Shown here: in pieces, positions 42,720 to 54,045 of the stretch | How positions within the stretch are numbered: position 1 is the stretch's first letter | How the letters are laid out: every line of letters starts with the position of its first letter | DNA from: Salticus scenicus | Taxonomy: Eukaryota; Arthropoda; Arachnida; Araneae; Salticidae | Assembly: GCA_963930645.1 (NCBI GenBank) | Contig: CAWVNO010000528.1 | Location: forward strand, 62,001 to 126,000 | Direction of reading: 5' to 3' | DNA: 64,000 nucleotides | The notes under the pieces: generated by a model | The model's database searches: none | What the model was told of the DNA's origin: nothing | Seen by the model: the letters and a program-made list of their open reading frames with translations, nothing else | Translations under genes and position numbers: made by a program

Positions 42720-43720
42720 GAACTGCACAATGTCACTATTATGAGTATTTCCTTTATCAATGTATTACAACATGATTAAAATATAATTACTGCAATTGCT
42801 GAATTTTTCTCAAATGAGTACAAAAAAAAAAAAAAAAAAAAAAAAAAGCTGAAAATTTGCAGAACCCCCTAAATTAATTTAATAATAAATAAATAAAAAT
42901 TAAATTTTAAAATAAAAGGTAAGAGAAACATATACAGGATGGATGACGAACATCAAATATTGAAAATATATGAATATAGATATCTCAGGTATAAGGGAAA
43001 AAATATATTCAAAAGATGTTTACTTACCCTCCTTGAAAATTCTTAAACATATAAATTAATCAGAAGCAAAAAATACAACTATCAAAAACACACCTATAGA
43101 CAGAAAATATTTTGTAACTTTTTGTCTGAAGATGTTTATTCTTCTTAAATTTTCCAGGAACAGGCATCAATCTTCACATCATATTCAGCTTCAGATAGTA
43201 GATAATTTGTAATACAGAAAGAATACTTACAATGATCTATCAATTTTATAAATTCTTTATCTATGTGTTAGAACATGATTAAAATGTAATTACTGGAATT
43301 TTTCTTAGATGAGTGTGGAAAATAAATAAAAGCTGAAAGATTTACACAACGCCCTAAATAAATTTATTAATAAATAAAAAAAAAACTGAATTTTAAAATA
43401 AAAGGGAAGAGAAACATATATAGTATAATTGACATACATCAAATATTGAAAATATACAAATGTAGATAGCTTAGTTATAAAGAAAAAAATATATTCAAAA
43501 AGATGTCTACTTACTCTCCTTGAAAATTCTTGAACATATTAATTAATCAGAAGCGAAAAATATAACCAGCAAAAACACACTTACAGACAGAAAATATTTT
43601 ATAAATTTTTGTTAGAAGTTGTGTTTAGATGTTAAGTTATTCTTCTTAAGTTTTCCAGGAACACTCATCAATTTTCACATCATACTTAGCTTCAGATAGT
43701 AGATAATAAATATAAAATAC
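42720..43720 (+). repeat. Tandem duplication of a roughly 500-bp AT-rich unit
   Basis: CATGATTAAAAT starts at 42771 and 43274, and TCAGATAGTAGATAAT at 43191 and 43692, giving a period of about 501-503 bp. Between these marks the two units align throughout (AAAATAAAAGG.AAGAGAAACA, CTCCTTGAAAATTCTT.AAC, TTTTCCAGGAACA.*CATCAA). There is no open frame. It may belong to a longer satellite. Confidence 0.82.
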
Positions 43721-44695
43721 TTGCAATGAGCTATCAATATTAAAATGGTTTTGGAACTCAAAAAGAATATAAAAGGCAAAACTGGGAAAATTCATATTAG
43801 CATGCAATATATAGCAATAACTATTTCATTAGTGGCTAACATTATTTAGGTATTTTACCCTAAAAAATACAAAGTTTGGTAATATATTAAGACAAAATTA
43901 AAACAAAGTAAAATTATTTAATTAGTATAAACAAATCAATTGTGTACAAAGAATAAAATGATTTTGTTTTATGGTTAAATTAAGATTATATGGAGAGTAT
44001 GGGGGGGGGGACGTTAAAATATATTTTATAGCCCTCTTAAGTGGCCTTGCGGCTACTGAAAATTTCAGTTACTAAATTAGGGAAGTAATTACATGAAAAT
44101 AAGTCAAAAGATCCATATCATTTTTAAATTTTTTTCTCAAGCATACAAGTTAACAAGGGGACTTCTGATTAAAGCAATTTTCTGAAGCACTTTCATACTT
44201 AAACTTATTGATAAATATATTTCATTAGAAATTAGAAGCAAGCAATTTTCATTAAAATTATATATATCACACACATTTTTTTTCCTTGAATACCCCTCCC
44301 CCCCCCCTGCAATTACTCTTGTTTAATATGCCTTTTTTCAATGTGGAAAAAAAAAATTATGTAACAATTACATGCTACATACACAAGTGAAAATTATAAC
44401 AATATATTGAGAAAGATATATTAGATATTCAAGATGTTAAAACAATACTAGTTTTATTAACGTCGGAAAACATTTTACTCTGATTAACATTATGTTATAT
44501 TTAAAAACGTGAAAAATTTCTCTTTATTTCATAAATAATCAAAGCTAATTCTATTACAACAATCATATATACGCAACATGCCATTAATAATAATAAAACC
44601 AGAGAAGTTTTACCACGTGCTTTATTAATAAAATAACATTTTTAGTGATTTTCTTCTTATGCATAATTAAAGATAATATGCAACAAGTCATATAA
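43721..44695. other. No gene seen; AT-rich
   Basis: It contains G and C runs near 43999-44010 and 44292-44308 and the direct repeat noted at 42280. No coding signal. Confidence 0.5.
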
Positions 44696-44696
44696 T

Positions 44697-44815
44697 ATTT
44701 AATAAGACCTTAGTTCGCGCCCCTCACAAATGCTTCAGCTCCAAGCTCTGACCGCTACAACTTGCTCCTTCTAATGCGCATGAGCGCAGACTTAATGCTC
44801 CAAATGCTCCTGAGT
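44697..44815. repeat. Left arm of a distant inverted repeat
   Basis: TTCGCGCCCCTCACAAATGC then TTCAGCTCCAAGCTC and CTCCTTCTAATGCGCATGAG are the reverse complement of 55155-55252. The two arms enclose about 10.4 kb. The GC-rich, CpG-containing content stands out from the surroundings. Confidence 0.65.
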
Positions 44816-45100
44816 GTTTTTGACTTAACGCGCATGCGTAAATTTCAGCGTGTTTACACTTACAGTTTTTCCGTGCTTGTTTTCATCCTTGAGTCGGTTC
44901 GATTTCTTCTTGCGATTTCTATGGCGTTTGATATTTCTTCATTTAAAAAAAAACGGCCCTTTTCAGAGCCAGCTTATATTATTCATAGTGATAATACTTT
45001 ATCTAGTGTTCTTGATGATAATTTATCTTGTATTCAGGATAATAATTTATCTTATATTCATGATAATACTTCGTTTATTCATGACTAGTACATAACCCCG
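44816..45100 (+). other. Open frame of unclear status
   Basis: An open frame from about 44762 to 45088 ends with repeated D-N-L/T-S-phrases (for example DDNLSCIQDNNLSYIHDNTS) encoded by a degenerate 30-base tandem repeat. The frame holds a K-run from poly(A). I see no domain and regard it as chance or a TE relic. Confidence 0.3.
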
Positions 45101-45146
45101 TCAAAAATGACGGAATGTGAAATCAATATAAGTAGTGAATCAACGA

Positions 45147-45432
45147 AGGCTTTGCTTGCTTCTCTGGTCTCAGGAAACTCTTTTTCTATATCATTTTATA
45201 AACAAAAAAAAAAAAAAAAAAAAATCAATAAAAAAGTTTGCATTCTGTCCCCGCTGCCTTCGGCAGCGACCCACTCATTCACAAACACCCGGGTACCTGT
45301 CCCTATTGCCTGTGACAATAGCTTACCAGTGGGCTTCCTTTTGAGTGCTTATCAGATGACAGTTTCGAAACGGACAGCATCAAAAAAATTGAAGTAGCAA
45401 TTTATATTTAAATCTCAGTTACATATGAACAA
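45147..45432 (+). repeat. Left arm of an inverted repeat pair with a GCTGCC hairpin
   Basis: TTGCTTGCTTCTCTGGTCTC, a poly(A) tract, CGCTGCCTTCGGCAGCG (a perfect hairpin), CCCTATTGCCTGTGACAATA then GCTTACC and TTTCGAAACGGACAGCAT match 49829-50115 in reverse complement. Similarity is clear but diverged. Confidence 0.68.
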
Positions 45433-45554
45433 CACTATACGTGATGTACATAATATTTTCTTTCATTTTTGCGGTGTCCTTTTTCGATAGTTGGACATTT
45501 ATCGAAATCTAAAATTTATCGGAAATATAATTGAATAATTTAAAAGCGATGTTA

Positions 45555-45591
<37 letters not shown>

Positions 45592-45636
45592 TCCTCCGTC
45601 CTAAACTAAATTCTGCTTTTGAAAGAACTTCATCAA

Positions 45637-45676
<40 letters not shown>

Positions 45677-47020
45677 TCATGAAAAACGGCAGTTTTTCTA
45701 GTGACGCAAGCGCAAAAACAAACGAACGCCACGACACTCAGCGGAAACGGAAAAACGAACGAAAACTGCGACACTTATATATACAGGAATTTTAAGATCA
45801 AAGTAACCGCTGAAAGCCGACACTTAATATCTCAGGAAATATGGGAGGTTATGTTCTGATATTTTCAAAATAGACTTTCACCTTCTGTCTGATCCTACCC
45901 TGAAATCCCTACATTTCTGCGTGCAATATATTTCGAGATATGAATTGGCTCATTTAAGTTGTAAATGGACGGCGTATGTAAGGAACAAATTTTTCTCGAA
46001 TATGGCTCGAGCGAATTTAGTTTAATTGATATATGATATTAATCGCTTTTATCTGATGTGCCTGACATCTCCCTTTTCCCTAGGAAAACTCTTGTTTTTT
46101 TTATAACTCAGTTTAAAAATCGAACTATTTTTTACTCCGAAAATACCGTGATGCGGCAGTTTCGCGGACGAATTTCTTCTCTTCCATCTGAAATACTGAA
46201 TATCAAATAATCGTTTTGGCTCCATCTATCGGGGAGCGTCAAAAATAAACACAAAAAATAAAATAAAAAATATTTTTCTTTTTTTAATATATATATTAAA
46301 TGAGTTATTTATTTAGGTACTTGTATTTTATATGACATTTGTTTATCAAAAATATTCTTTGTATTTACATTGTTTTCATGCTGATACGTTGTTAACTTTC
46401 AAAATTGGTTCTATTTTAAAAGGTGATTGCAACAACAAAAAATTTTTCCTTTATTTTCATAAAAATGACAAATAATATGATAATCATATGCAAATATTTG
46501 TAATTTTTTCAAAATTAGGTGATAAATCACTTAAACTACGGATTGAAAAAATTCTTAAAACAGAATTTGAAAATAATTAATTTGCTCATTAAGTTTCTAG
46601 TATATATATAATATATAAATTACAAAATGTTAAGCTATAATAAAATTTTGAATAGATTAAGATTTTTTTTTAAATTAAATTCATAACAAACTATACTACT
46701 TAAATATTTACCAGTATAAAATTTTCACTTTTTAAAGATTTTTCTACTATTATTTATTTTTCTCTTTTAAATCAAATCTATACCTAAAACATTATAATAA
46801 GAAATAAATATAAATAAGAAATTTTTGTCATTTTTAAAATGTACTATATTATGCCTTTGTAATGTTGCATGTGTCCATCTTTTCTATCACTTTTTATAAA
46901 ATTTTGAAATTTTATTTAGTTTGTTATTTTGTTCGAGTGTGACCTATAAAACAACACTTTTAATACAGTGTTATTACCATGCTCCTTTAATTTTGCGTTT
47001 TGATCATTAACCCCTAAAAA
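45433..47020. other. No gene seen; poly(A), (TA)n and AT-rich DNA
   Basis: A runs at 45560-45589 and 45636-45654 are followed by (TA)n to about 45677. The segment 45690-45800 (GACGCAAGCGCAAAAACAAA, CGAACGAAAACTGCGACAC) and 46140-46240 are GC-richer but carry no recognisable exon. Confidence 0.5.
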
Positions 47021-48176
47021 GTAATGATATCAATACAAAAAACCCTTTACGGGTTAAAAGTTTGTGACGCAGCATTGTACTTTATGGCTATAAGAATTAG
47101 AAATACGGGTCTTAAAAATAATGATATCAAATTTTCAGTGACGCTTTGATATTAATTAAATTATACATAGATTTTCTTATTTGAATTTGATTTTTCCTTT
47201 TATTTATATTTACAGTGTAAACGTTATTTTCAACATAAAATAATATATAGCATTTACTCATTGATACCTTTCCATTCACATCTCTTATACTATGAAAGCA
47301 TGTGTTTTAAAAGAAATTATATGAAATTCCAGTAACGCAGTGGTGTTACATTAAGTGATTTGTTTTTAAATTTCTCTGCAATTATTTTGTTTTGCATATT
47401 AAAGTATATGTGCACATTGAAATATTGCTTTTAATTTTCAAATACGCTGTCAAATATATCACTTTCATTAAGCTTATATTATGTACTGAAATATATTTAT
47501 TTCAATGAATTATTCTATCTTTTGCGTCACGCCATCCAAAACTGTAAGTAAAATATATGGAAATGTTTACTTTGTGTCATTTCATCCAAATAAATTGAAA
47601 ATGCATGCAAATAGATATCGTGATGCAAAGAAAAAAACTGTGAAATTTTTTTCAGTTTTGGATGGCGTGACGCAAAAGATAGAATAATTCATTGAAATAA
47701 ATATATTTCAGTACATAATATAAGCTTAATGAAAGTGATATATTTGACAGCGTATTTGAAAATTAAAAGCAATATTTCAATGTGCACATATACTTTAATA
47801 TGCAAAACAAAATAATTGCAGAGAAATTTAAAAACAAATCACTTAATGTAACACCACTGCGTTACTGGAATTTCATATAACTTCTTTTAAAACACATGCT
47901 TTCATAGTATAAGAGATGTGAATGGAAAGGTATCAATGAGTAAATGCTATATATTATTTTATGTTGAAAATAACGTTTACACTGTAAATATAAATAAAAG
48001 GAAAAAGCAAATTCAAATAAGAAAATCTATGTATAATTTAATTAATATCAAAGCGTCACTGAAAATTTGATATCATTATTTTTAAGACCCGTATTTCTAA
48101 TTCTTATAGCCATAAAGTACAATGCTGCGTCACAAACTTTTAACCCGTTAAGGGTTTTTTGTATTGATATATATTA
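47021..48176. repeat. 1.15 kb near-perfect palindrome
   Basis: Arm 1 (47027-47544) and arm 2 (47653-48170) are 518 bp each and reverse complements with only a handful of mismatches (for example CCCTTTACGGGTT against CCCTTAACGGGTT). The spacer is 108 bp. Outer bases GTAATG and TATTAC extend the symmetry a little further. No long frame is present in the arms. It could be a foldback transposon or an inverted duplication. If transcribed, it would form a hairpin with a perfect-length stem of about 500 bp. Confidence 0.93.
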
Positions 48177-48814
48177 CGCGAAAGCATATTTTATTTTATG
48201 CTAAAAAATAAATAAATCTATATATATATAAATGAATGTTTGTCTGTATGTTATTTATAAAATCGTAAACGGCTTGACCGATTTCGATCATTCTTTTTTT
48301 GTTTTTTTCCTTATAGGTCAGGGATGGTTTAGGAAAAAAAAAATTGAAAAAATCTTTAAAATTAATTAAAATATGAAAATAATAAACTTATTGACTTATA
48401 TTGACTTAATATAAGCCATTTAAATTTTTAGTTGTTGCCAAAAAAAGTTTACGAGATATATTTATTTATTGTTTTCAGCATAAAATGAAATATGCTTTCA
48501 TGCGAAAAATAAGAAATTACTAAATGTTAAATTGGTCGATGAGAAAATAACACATTATAATTTTAAAATAAAATAGTAATATTACAAATCTAACATATTT
48601 CTTCTGAATTTTATTTCACAGCATTTTTTTTATATACCTCAACTTCAGATTTTTTTTTTTTTTTTTTAGTATGGCGGATGAAACACGCTTGGCATAAAAG
48701 TTAATTCAGCATTATGGTAAAGGTATTTCCTTATTGATAATTCTTGACAATTTTTTATAATTTTGATGCTGAAGTAGATCGGACATTTTTCGCCAAGGAA
48801 AAGATAGAAAGAAA

Positions 48815-49504
48815 TACGCAAGCGAAGTGATGACGTCACTGGCCGTTCGTGGATGCAAGAACAATTGTGGATGCACAAACATTTAATTTCAAAGGATGAT
48901 ATTAACACAATAAATATCCAACTAATATACTGATTAAAAGGGAAATGATAAATATTCTATCATAATTTGAAGTCAAATTTGTTTTCAAATGTCTAAATAA
49001 AGTATCTGATATAAGATACTAATATGTTGTAGCGGAATAGATTTGATATCGGTCATCCTTGGTAGAAAAATAAAATATCGCCAAATTATTTGGCGAACAT
49101 AATTTAATTCCTTTCAAAAATCATGGTTATATTTTAACAACTTATTTTAAGACAGTAATGAATAATATGAAACAATATTTCGTACAATGCATATTACGAA
49201 AATATACATCTGGCATGTATATTTTCGTATTACGTTTTTGATCACCAAATACAATAAGCGCCAAGAACGACAGAGTTTTGAAATTTAAAATTAAAATTTT
49301 GTCAATTTGACAGCAAAATAACTCAATCTAACACATGCACATGATAACTCATACATATGTGTACCCAAATATGGGGATTAAAATCGGGAAATAATTTTCT
49401 TCGATTTTTAATCATTTTTTACAAAAAATCCAATGAGCGATTGACATAGGAAATCACTTTCTTGCATCCACGGACGGTCAGTGACGTCACACTTCGCTTG
49501 CGTA
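48815..49504. mobile_element. 690-bp foldback element, TA ends, 45-bp TIRs
   Basis: TACGCAAGCGAAGTGATGAC then GTCACTGGCCGTTCGTGGAT and GCAAGAA on the left (48815-48861) is inverted at 49460-49504 with a few mismatches. TA lies at both ends. The interior is AT-rich. It lies inside the Helitron. Confidence 0.75.
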
Positions 49505-49828
49505 TAGGAACAATAATCGCATAAATTATATTTTGGTCTAAAACGGCAACAAAAATTTAAAAGTTGCCAAGGGCATTAAGGCTGTACCATGATCAAGTTT
49601 ACATACTAATTTATTTATTTTTCTATACACCAACTACTATTAACTAAGCATGAAGTATATATAACCACAAAATAATAATTGTCTCATGCGATAGAAGTTG
49701 CCGATCATAGCATATTGTATGTAATATTATATGTGGCTTGAAATTGCTGTTATTCTATAGTTGATTGATTAAATCAAATAAATATAGGAAATAACTTGAG
49801 AGCAAATATTATGTACATCACATATAAT

Positions 49829-50115
49829 GTTGTTCATATGTAACTGGGATTCAGATATAAAAGAGCTACTTCAAATTTTTCGATACTGTCCGTATCGAAA
49901 CTGTTATGTATGATAAGCAACCAAATGAAAGCCCACGGGTAAGCCATTGTCGCAGGCAATAGGGACCAGGCACCGGAGATTGCAAGGACGAACAAGGCGC
50001 TGCCTAAGGCAGCGGGAACCCAAAGCAAGCTTTTGACCGATTTCAGTTTTTTTTTTTTTTTTTTCATAAAGCATATAGAAAAGAGTTTGCCAGCGAAGCG
50101 GGCAAAGCCGTCCAA
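49829..50115 (-). repeat. Right arm of the inverted pair with 45147-45432
   Basis: On the minus strand this reads CCGCTTCGCTGGCAAACTCT, a poly(A), CCGCTGCCTTAGGCAGCGCC, CCCTATTGCCTGCGACAATG then GCTTACC and TTTCGATACGGACAGTATCG. The hairpin GCTGCC-TTAG-GGCAGC is conserved. An open frame here is incidental. Confidence 0.68.
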
Positions 50116-50573
50116 AATTGTTTAAGAACTAAAATATTATTCAACAATTCGCCGGGAAATGAAAAAAAAAAAAATCATTTATTTGTAAAAAAAAAAAAAA
50201 AAAAAATTAAAAATTTGAAACTCATAAATATTATATGAATTTCACCACATAGTTAAAATTTTAATTAACCAGTCACCAAATTATTATTAGAACCAGATTA
50301 ATATTGTGCAATAGTGAACTAAAATCATACAAAGAAAGGTTTCGAAATAAAATTCATAATTGACGACCCAGTTTTTATACTTCCACAACGCAGTACTGTT
50401 TTAGTACAGAATTCCTATGGACGAATTTTAAATTTTTATCGCCATGTTGGCGATAACTTTTTATTTATTTATTTTGGCATTTTATTAGTTCTAGAGGCCT
50501 ATTTCAGTCGGTACAGCGTTGTCGAATTTTTATACTTCACTCTTAATAGTGCTAAGGGCCTATTTCAGTCGGT

Positions 50574-50672
50574 TTATTGAATGGGGATTTATTGAATGAA
50601 GATTTTGTAGATAATTTGATTACTCATAACGAAGGTTACAAGTTTTTAAAAAATATAAAAAATTCTTCCAAG
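50574..50672 (+). pseudogene. Helitron-like N-terminal domain, first part
   Basis: In the frame with codons starting at multiples of three, the translation LLNEDFVDNLITHNEGYKFL then KNIKNSSK matches the segment that precedes the conserved Q-x-G-x-P-T block of Helitron replication proteins. It is interrupted after the AAG at 50670 by a minisatellite and resumes in the same frame at 51081. Confidence 0.72.
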
Positions 50673-51083
50673 GTACAACTTTGACATGAGTCCCCCCAAG
50701 GCACAACTTTGACATGAGTCCCCCCCCCCAAGGCACAACTTTGACATGAGTCCCCCCCAAGTCACAACTTTGACATGAGTCCCCCCCAGGCCCAACTTTG
50801 ACATGAGTCCCGCCCAAGGTACAACTTTGACATGAGTCCCCCCAAGGCACAACTTTGACATGAGTCCCCCCCAGGCCCAACTTTGACATGAGTCCCGCCC
50901 AAGGTACAACTTTGACATGAGTCCCCCCAAGGCACAACTTTGACATGAGTCCCCTCCCCAGGCCCAACTTTGACATGAGTCCCCCCAAGGCCCAACTTTG
51001 ACATGAGTCCCCTCCCAAGGCACACCTTTGACATGAGTCCCCCCCCCAAGACACACCTTTGACATGAGTCCCCCCCAAGGCAC
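50673..51083. repeat. Minisatellite, about 13-14 units of 29-34 bp
   Basis: The unit is CAAGGCACAACTTTGACATG then AGTCCCCCC, with variation in the C run (4-9) and between AAGGCAC, AAGGTAC and AGGCCC. The minus strand is G-rich and could form G-quadruplex-like structures at the unit junctions. Long antisense frames across it (GGTHVKV..., GGLMSKL...) are artefacts of the repeat. It sits inside the Helitron coding remnant. Confidence 0.93.
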
Positions 51084-51287
51084 ACATGGGAAAAAGAGAA
51101 AAAACGTTGTTTTGCGGCTATAAGACAGTTTGGACTTCCAACGTTATTTATTACAGTATCTGCAGATGAAACACATTGGTTTGATTTAATGAAAACTTTA
51201 TCATGGAATTTAGATCGTCACGAATTAACTAAAGAAGAATTTGTCGATATTAACAAGTTTAGCAGTAGGCCTCTGGCACTAAATTAA
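51084..51287 (+). pseudogene. Helitron-like N-terminal domain, second part
   Basis: WEKEKKRCFAAIRQFGLPTL then FITVSADETHWFDLMKTLSW and a short C-terminal run, ending at TAA 51285-51287. The I-R-Q-x-G-L-P-T-x-F-x-T-x-S-A-x-E-x-x-W pattern is the signature of the Helitron_like_N domain found before the Rep/helicase parts. HUH nuclease and helicase are absent. It lies about 235 bp before the Helitron 3' end, so a large internal deletion removed the rest. Confidence 0.85.
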
Positions 51288-51522
51288 AATCTGTCAATGT
51301 CAGATTTTCATGTTTTATATAGTGAAATAATGTCGTGTCTGTATATTTTATTTTGGCTTTCAATGAGTTACAAATTTTTTTGAGTGTACTTTATCAGACT
51401 CTGTTTTGCACAGCACCACAATGATAAGGTTCCATTTCATTACATATTATGATCAAACCGTCAGTTCCCACACATACACATCAAAATTTCCACGTGAACG
51501 AAGTCGCGGGTAACAGCTAGTA

Positions 51523-53075
51523 AATAAATAAAAATAACTGGTAAATTTTTTGGCAACAATTTTAAATTTAAATTTCCAATTTTAAAGTTAATACCAAGTT
51601 ATTATTTTCATATTTTAATTAATTTTGAAAAAATTAATCAAAACTTCGTTACGAATAAGGTATCAAATGAAAAGGGCTCTTAAGAGATGCAGCATCCTTG
51701 GAGTTAATAACTTCATAAAATATGGCACACGTTGTGCTCGTAAAATGATTGAAAATTGTATTGAAATCCTTTTTTTAAAGTTTTTTTCCCATGTAGTTCC
51801 TGTGCGACCTTTAGAAGACTGAACTTTTTCTTTTGTTTTTTTAACTATAACCGTACTGAACTTCTCAATTATATATCGCTGGCTACTATGTTACTTAAGA
51901 ACACTTGATGATGCTATTTTGATAATAGCGAAAAGCTTGTGTCTGTTTTAATAAAGATATTTTTATATACGTGTTTTTAAAAGTTATTTTATACTTTTTT
52001 ATATAATATGTGTACACGTGAAACACTTTCTAATTTTAAACTTTCAGTAGTTTTTAATTTTAACTAAATTTCCCCATAGATTAACATGGGCTGTGGCTGT
52101 TGGCGGGATCAGGTATTTTCCACTCTTGACCACAAATCTTCATCAAAGTCATTATATACATTTCCAAGTAAACCAAGTATGTGTCATATATGCAACAAGA
52201 AGATAAAGTGCTAACAGCTAACGCAGATTTTCCTAAAGATGAGGATAAGTTCAATAACGATTTTTCATTTAAAAAAAAAAAGCAGCAAAAGAATTCATAA
52301 AAAAAAAAAAGAATCTAGTATTTTATTAGATTTATTAGCTCATTAAAATTTCCAGCAATAAATTATACTGCTTATAATAGAGGGAAATTTTAATACAACT
52401 ATAAAAGCTATCGCCACCTAAAAATACTTGCCTGTATAATTAGTATTTTCTGTATGTGGATGTGCAATAAAATTCACATATCTTTAATAATACAATTAAC
52501 ATTCCCATTCATTCCAAGGGAGGAGGTGGGGGGGGGGTAGCTGATCGATTGTCTTAATGCTTATAGAAATAAATATCACCCCTCATTTTCATTTATCCAA
52601 GGAGATACTTCACTTAATTTGACCGACAGTCTAACTCCATGTCCATGTTATTCTATAGAAGAATTTGTTTTATATGTTGCTCATTATCTAATATATGTAT
52701 ATATTTTGTTGCATACTCGGATTTTACGGTTTGTTCGTGAATGAAATGCAATGCAGCTGACAACATCAAAATAACAGCTTAAACATTACCATGGCATTAA
52801 CACACAGCAGTAGGCTGTAATCAAACAACAGCAAGACACCCAGTCAGGGAGTTCTTCCCATTAAACTGCTTGGAGAGGAACTGACTATGGCCTCAAAGCA
52901 ATTTCCTCGTATATCCTTGTAAAACATGAGAATTTTCTGGTAACTTTTTTACTAATTGAGACAGAGCTTATATATTCGGTATATCGATAATAAGGGATTT
53001 TCTAGCGAAGGTCGCCAAGGATTGATAAAGTTGCCAAATTTAGCACAAGGACATTTCTTGGCCTGGTGAAGCTAT
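51523..53075. other. No gene seen
   Basis: The segment 51538-51640 (TTTTTTGGCAACAATTTTAA, TTATTTTCATATTTTAATTA) is an inverted copy of 48345-48455. A G run lies at 52529-52537. The rest is AT-rich, and 52740-52900 is slightly GC-richer (GGAGTTCTTCCC, TGCTTGGAGAGGAACTGACT) without a recognisable exon. Confidence 0.5.
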
Positions 53076-53079
53076 TTAA

Positions 53080-53541
53080 CCCTTTGAGTGCTATGGACGC
53101 ACATATGCGTCCAGAAAAAGTCATTAATATATGGACGCAAATACGCGCTTAGCAGATTTTATCAGTATGGACTATGGACGCAAATACGCGCCCGGCAAAA
53201 ATGATCAGTGTACTATGCAACACTCGCATAAAGCGCGTCCGCGATAAGAATGAGACAACTTGATTCTCATTTATTTTCAACAAAATATTACTTACACGTA
53301 TGCTACTTGCATGAAATTGACAAACAAACATTTTTAATCACTTTTGGTACTTTAAATTGAAGAATATACACCTTTAAGTCCCATTTTGCGAAGATTGCTT
53401 CTAGCCGTCGTCATGGCGTTTTGTACAGTTTCTTTGGTTACTGATTTAAGGAGACGATGATAAACCCTCTTGACTCGTCAGCGCCAACCGCGCGCCGTTC
53501 GTATGGACTGCATAGGCCGCGAGTATTCAGCACTCAAAGAG
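53080..53541. mobile_element. piggyBac-like MITE, TTAA target
   Basis: TTAA flanks at 53076-53079 and 53542-53545. The left end is CCCTTTGAGTGCTATGGACG and the right, in reverse complement, is CTCTTTGAGTGCTGAATACT. Left subterminal repeats of the type TATGGACGCAAATACGCGC occur three times (53091, 53132, 53169). There is no transposase; the two short frames inside are not convincing. Confidence 0.85.
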
Positions 53542-53545
53542 TTAA

Positions 53546-54044
53546 CGGGTTTTTACAAAAGAAAAAAAAAAAAAAAAAAAAAAAAAAGCTCTTTTAATCT
53601 GAAAACAAGGTAGAAAAATGCAGAAAATTAACATTTTATAACTTGACTAAACCTCTTTGAATGAAATTACAGAAAAAGAGTTAATATTTACAAATCCGTA
53701 ACAATTTTTTAATTCCACTTTCACATTTAGAAAATTCACAACTGATAAAATGTTTATTATTTTTCAAATATATTAAAATTTTGTAAGCTGTCAAGAGCGA
53801 AAAATAAATTAAAAGCCTTTTTTGCACTTCATAGTTAAAAAATGAATTACTAAAAAATTAAAAAATCAACTTTTGTAAAAATAAGAACATTTGAAAGGTT
53901 GTGTATTTTGTAATTGGTTTTTTTTTTTTTAAATATAAAAAAGTACATTTGTCAATGAGTAGCTCACAAAATAAATTTCTTCACAAAATAATATTCGGTT
54001 AGGTTATCTGTTAAATAATGTGAATTATTTCCTTAAATACTTTC
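53546..54044. other. No gene seen; poly(A) and AT-rich DNA
   Basis: It holds an A run of about 25 near 53563-53587. No coding signal or bounded repeat. Confidence 0.55.
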
Positions 54045-54045
54045 C

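Larger units (their letters stand above)
48220..51522 (+). mobile_element. Degenerate Helitron
   Basis: The 5' end is TCTATATATATATAAATGAA, followed by GTTTGTCTGTATG and AATCGTAAACGGCTTGACCG then ATTTCGATCATTC. The 3' end is GAACGAAGTCGCGGGTAACA then GCTAG followed by T, a standard Helitron terminus. The flanks are A on the left and T on the right, the expected AT target. Between them lies a split coding remnant of the Helitron-like N-terminal domain and an inserted TA-flanked foldback. An inverted copy of the 48345-48455 segment lies just beyond the 3' end, at about 51538-51640. Confidence 0.75.

Noticed and set aside
44762..45088. Frame with DNLS-type repeats
   Set aside because: A short degenerate tandem repeat plus poly(A) creates the pattern; no homology is recognised.
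50673..51083. CRISPR-like array of regularly spaced repeats
   Set aside because: The units are contiguous with no unique spacers and the genome is clearly eukaryotic; it is a minisatellite.
50620..51087. Three long overlapping antisense frames with GGTHVKV/GGLMSKL repeats
   Set aside because: They are translations of the C-rich minisatellite in different frames; unit length varies and no start, promoter or codon signal supports a repeat protein.
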